Source: Ignelater luminosus (taxonomy: Eukaryota; Arthropoda; Insecta; Coleoptera; Elateridae). Taken from it: a stretch of 64,000 nt of DNA. The position numbers and the translations under genes were made by a program. Below are positions 61,701 through 64,000 of the stretch, piece after piece. The stretch lies in the NCBI GenBank assembly GCA_011009095.1, contig VTPC01000391.1, positions 224,546 to 288,545 on the forward strand, in the 5' to 3' direction. The notes beneath the pieces are model-generated. The model did not search any database, was not told the origin of the DNA, and worked only from the letters and a program-made list of their open reading frames with translations. Position 1 is the stretch's first letter. The number at the start of each line of letters is the position of its first letter.

Positions 61701-64000
61701 TTATCTCTAAATAAATATAATGACTTTACTTATTTTCACAACGATAAATCTTGAGAGGGTTGGAGTAATTAATAAAATAACACACCAACATAAAAATACC
61801 AATGACACAAGCAGTTTCAAAGCTGTTTAGTCGCCAAAATTTATACGTAATAAAAAATGCTACAAGATTATTTGAAAATGGAATAATCAAGTGATATAGT
61901 TCTCAAGATACAAATCGCATAAACATTTAAAAAATAGTGTTTTGTCATGTTCCATATGTAATTGTAAAATCAATGTAATTAAAAAACCGCTACCGGAAGA
62001 CTGTCCGGTTTCTTATCTGTTTTTTCCGTCCTTTTTAAGGTAATTGATTTTTATGTGGAATTAATTTGTTTGTCTAGATTACTGGAATAATTAACGATGT
62101 TGTGAAAATTGTCGTTTATTTTGTTGTATGCATTACTTTATTTGTAAATATTTTTTATTATTAAATTCCTTAAAACCAACTACATGACATCGTTTCACTC
62201 TTTTTTCTCTGAATTCTTGCAATCTGACATATCAGATTATGATTGGTTTTAGTACATTTTTCTTTTTTACAGTCAATTAACTGATTTCTTTATTTTTGCA
62301 ATGTGCTTCTTCCGTCAGTCTATTGAGCAAAATTTGTTTCCTAATCTAACTTTTTGTAAAGGATCTATTAAGATTTTCAACTTTCTGACTGCATCTCATA
62401 TTTTTCATTCTTGGACAATAAAGTGTCATTAAATCCAATTACCTACTTGAAGTAAGTTGAGCAATACTTAAAAGTTTCTATCGTGTATCAATACACAACG
62501 GCCACCAGTTGCGTAAGCCAACCGATTAGTAGTACTGCATCTCAAAGGGAGTAAATTATTTGTTTTGAGAAATAACAAAAAACACTGAGGTCGCATGTTC
62601 ACTGAGGGTTCTTTTAAAAAAAACCTTAATCAAAATGTGAAACGCTTTCAAACGCTTAATAATATTGTCTGTTATGGGTCGAATTTTTTCAACGAATATT
62701 TTGTTCTATTCTACCAATAAAGATTGCCTCAAGGACTTAAAACTTTTCTGAAACTTAGTACATGGTTTGTCCTGCAAAGTTAATCATACAACAGTTTCCT
62801 GCTGAAATGTTGCTGATGTCCAAAGAGCTTCGACTAATTTTACTTACTCGTCCTGGCTTCATCGTACAGAGAACAACTAGCCATTTTTGAGCTTCTAGGA
62901 CTTGAATTCAAACTTTTTTAGAATATTTGGCGTACTGTTTTTAACCTTTTCTCGTTGAAACTTTTAAATTAATTTTTAATGACCTAAGAGTTACGAGAAT
63001 TGTTAATGGCTACGCTTTTTTTTTCTTCGACAGTCATCACTATAGCAAAACTCGTTGAAAAGAATCAGAATGAATAATACCGTGTTTTCTCTGTTGAGCA
63101 AAGAATAATTTTGGTCTTCTTATATTTTTTTTTGCTTTATTTCTGTACCATAAAACAATACATCTTCATTTTTGAAGTTTCCTTTTTCCTTATCAGAAAA
63201 CTTCATATTTCACTCTGCAGAAAAAACGTGCCACAGCTCAAGTGCGTTTAAGGACAAATTGTAACATTTTTTTGTAAAATTTCTTTTTGTTGCAAAAATA
63301 ATTCTTCCACTGCTGCAATTGCAACATTGTCTTCTTATCATGTTTAGTTTTTATGATATTTAATTTCGGTTTCGTAATAAATAAAAGCGACCAGGAACTA
63401 AATCGCGGTTGTTGAATGAATGTCATAAGAGTTCAAGTTCCATACCATCAATTTAATTGATTTATTCTTTATTAGTTCGGCATTTGTTTTTAAGCAAGCA
63501 GTCAATAGTGAGAACTGTAATAAAAATGCAATTCATACTTTGAATAATCACCTAAGATAAAAGACGAAGCAATATTAATTTTTTTGTAAATTCAAAAAGA
63601 AACGGAGGGCAGACCGTTTTAAAATTTCTTGAAAATCTTGAAATTGATCTATCGGATGTAGGGATAAACCAATTGTAACATTTGAGTGCATAGTCACGTA
63701 TCTAACTTCACCACGTACAATTCAGGTGTCACCTAGTGGCGAAAATGTAAAAATTAGTTTAGGCTTTAGGAGTAAGATTCTAAATTTGTTTGGGATGCTT
63801 TGTGAATTTATTTGACATTGAAGAATGGTAACTCAATTCAGGTGTTCGTCTGGGGGCTTGAAATGGGGGTTTTCTAAAGATATCGCAACAAATTCCGTAA
63901 AACAATTATGCTATACTGCACTCACTTTGGAGCTCAGAAACTAAGCCAACTGTAGAGTTGTACTGAACAAAGCCATATACTATACAGGACGTTTTAGCGA
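58724..64000. other. AT-rich stretch without a supported gene
   Basis: A small GC-rich patch (ggcccgcgggggcgactgca, 61072-61091) is open on both strands without a recognisable motif. A CTCF-like string lies at 63726-63740 and a transposon-end-like tacaggacgttttagcga at the very end. The minus-strand frame at 60671-60916 has a CNCDSDTC cluster but no domain I can name. Confidence 0.5.
63726..63740 (-). promoter_or_regulatory. CTCF-like motif
   Basis: The minus strand reads GCCACTAGGTGACAC, close to the CCACYAGRTGGCGC form. Inferred from sequence only. Confidence 0.25.

Overview
This window is AT-rich eukaryotic DNA and very probably insect. Two host genes support this: a mitochondrial inner-membrane peptidase gene with a 54-base GT-AG intron, and the 5' coding exon of egghead (egh), the arthropod glycosphingolipid mannosyltransferase. 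Five separate mariner/Tc1-type sequences fit the same picture. A beetle is possible, but nothing here fixes the order. One 400-base run of N (26144-26543) is an assembly gap.

Layout. Positions 1-6540 hold no gene I can support, apart from a decayed Tc1/mariner-superfamily transposase tail (3129-3561, minus) and a 241-base MITE with long inverted ends (3774-4014). IMMP1L follows at 6725-7231 (plus). About 1.4 kb downstream, egh begins at 8652 (plus), and its first coding exon ends at a CAG|GTAAGA donor after 9455. The second half of egh was not recognised downstream. Either its intron is very long and the rest of the window lies inside it, or the remaining exons are beyond the window or too divergent or short for me to see. 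From 9.5 to 46 kb the sequence is mostly non-coding. It carries a GC-rich multi-frame-open island (14.4-14.9 kb), a LINE RNase H relic (24.9-25.3 kb), the start of a second transposase family running into a palindrome and the gap (25.9-26.1 kb), a GC-rich patch at 33.7-34.4 kb, an unidentified candidate exon on the minus strand (38.7-39.1 kb) and a dense cluster of inverted repeats (42.55-42.91 kb).

From 46 to 59 kb there are three complete-ended mariner elements of three lineages, all oriented minus. The first (46292-47573) has a transposase broken by a nonsense codon and two frameshifts. The second (48849-50141) has 28/28 matching ends and an intact DD34D transposase. The third (57556-58723) has 27/27 matching ends and an open transposase that lacks about 43 codons between its first two catalytic aspartates.

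The host genes have no evident joint function: IMMP1L acts in mitochondrial intermembrane-space protein maturation, egh in the secretory pathway. I found no convincing undescribed system. The items most worth a second look are the inverted-repeat cluster at 42.55-42.91 kb, the intact mariner, the multi-frame-open island at 14.4-14.9 kb and the minus-strand candidate exon at 38.7-39.1 kb.
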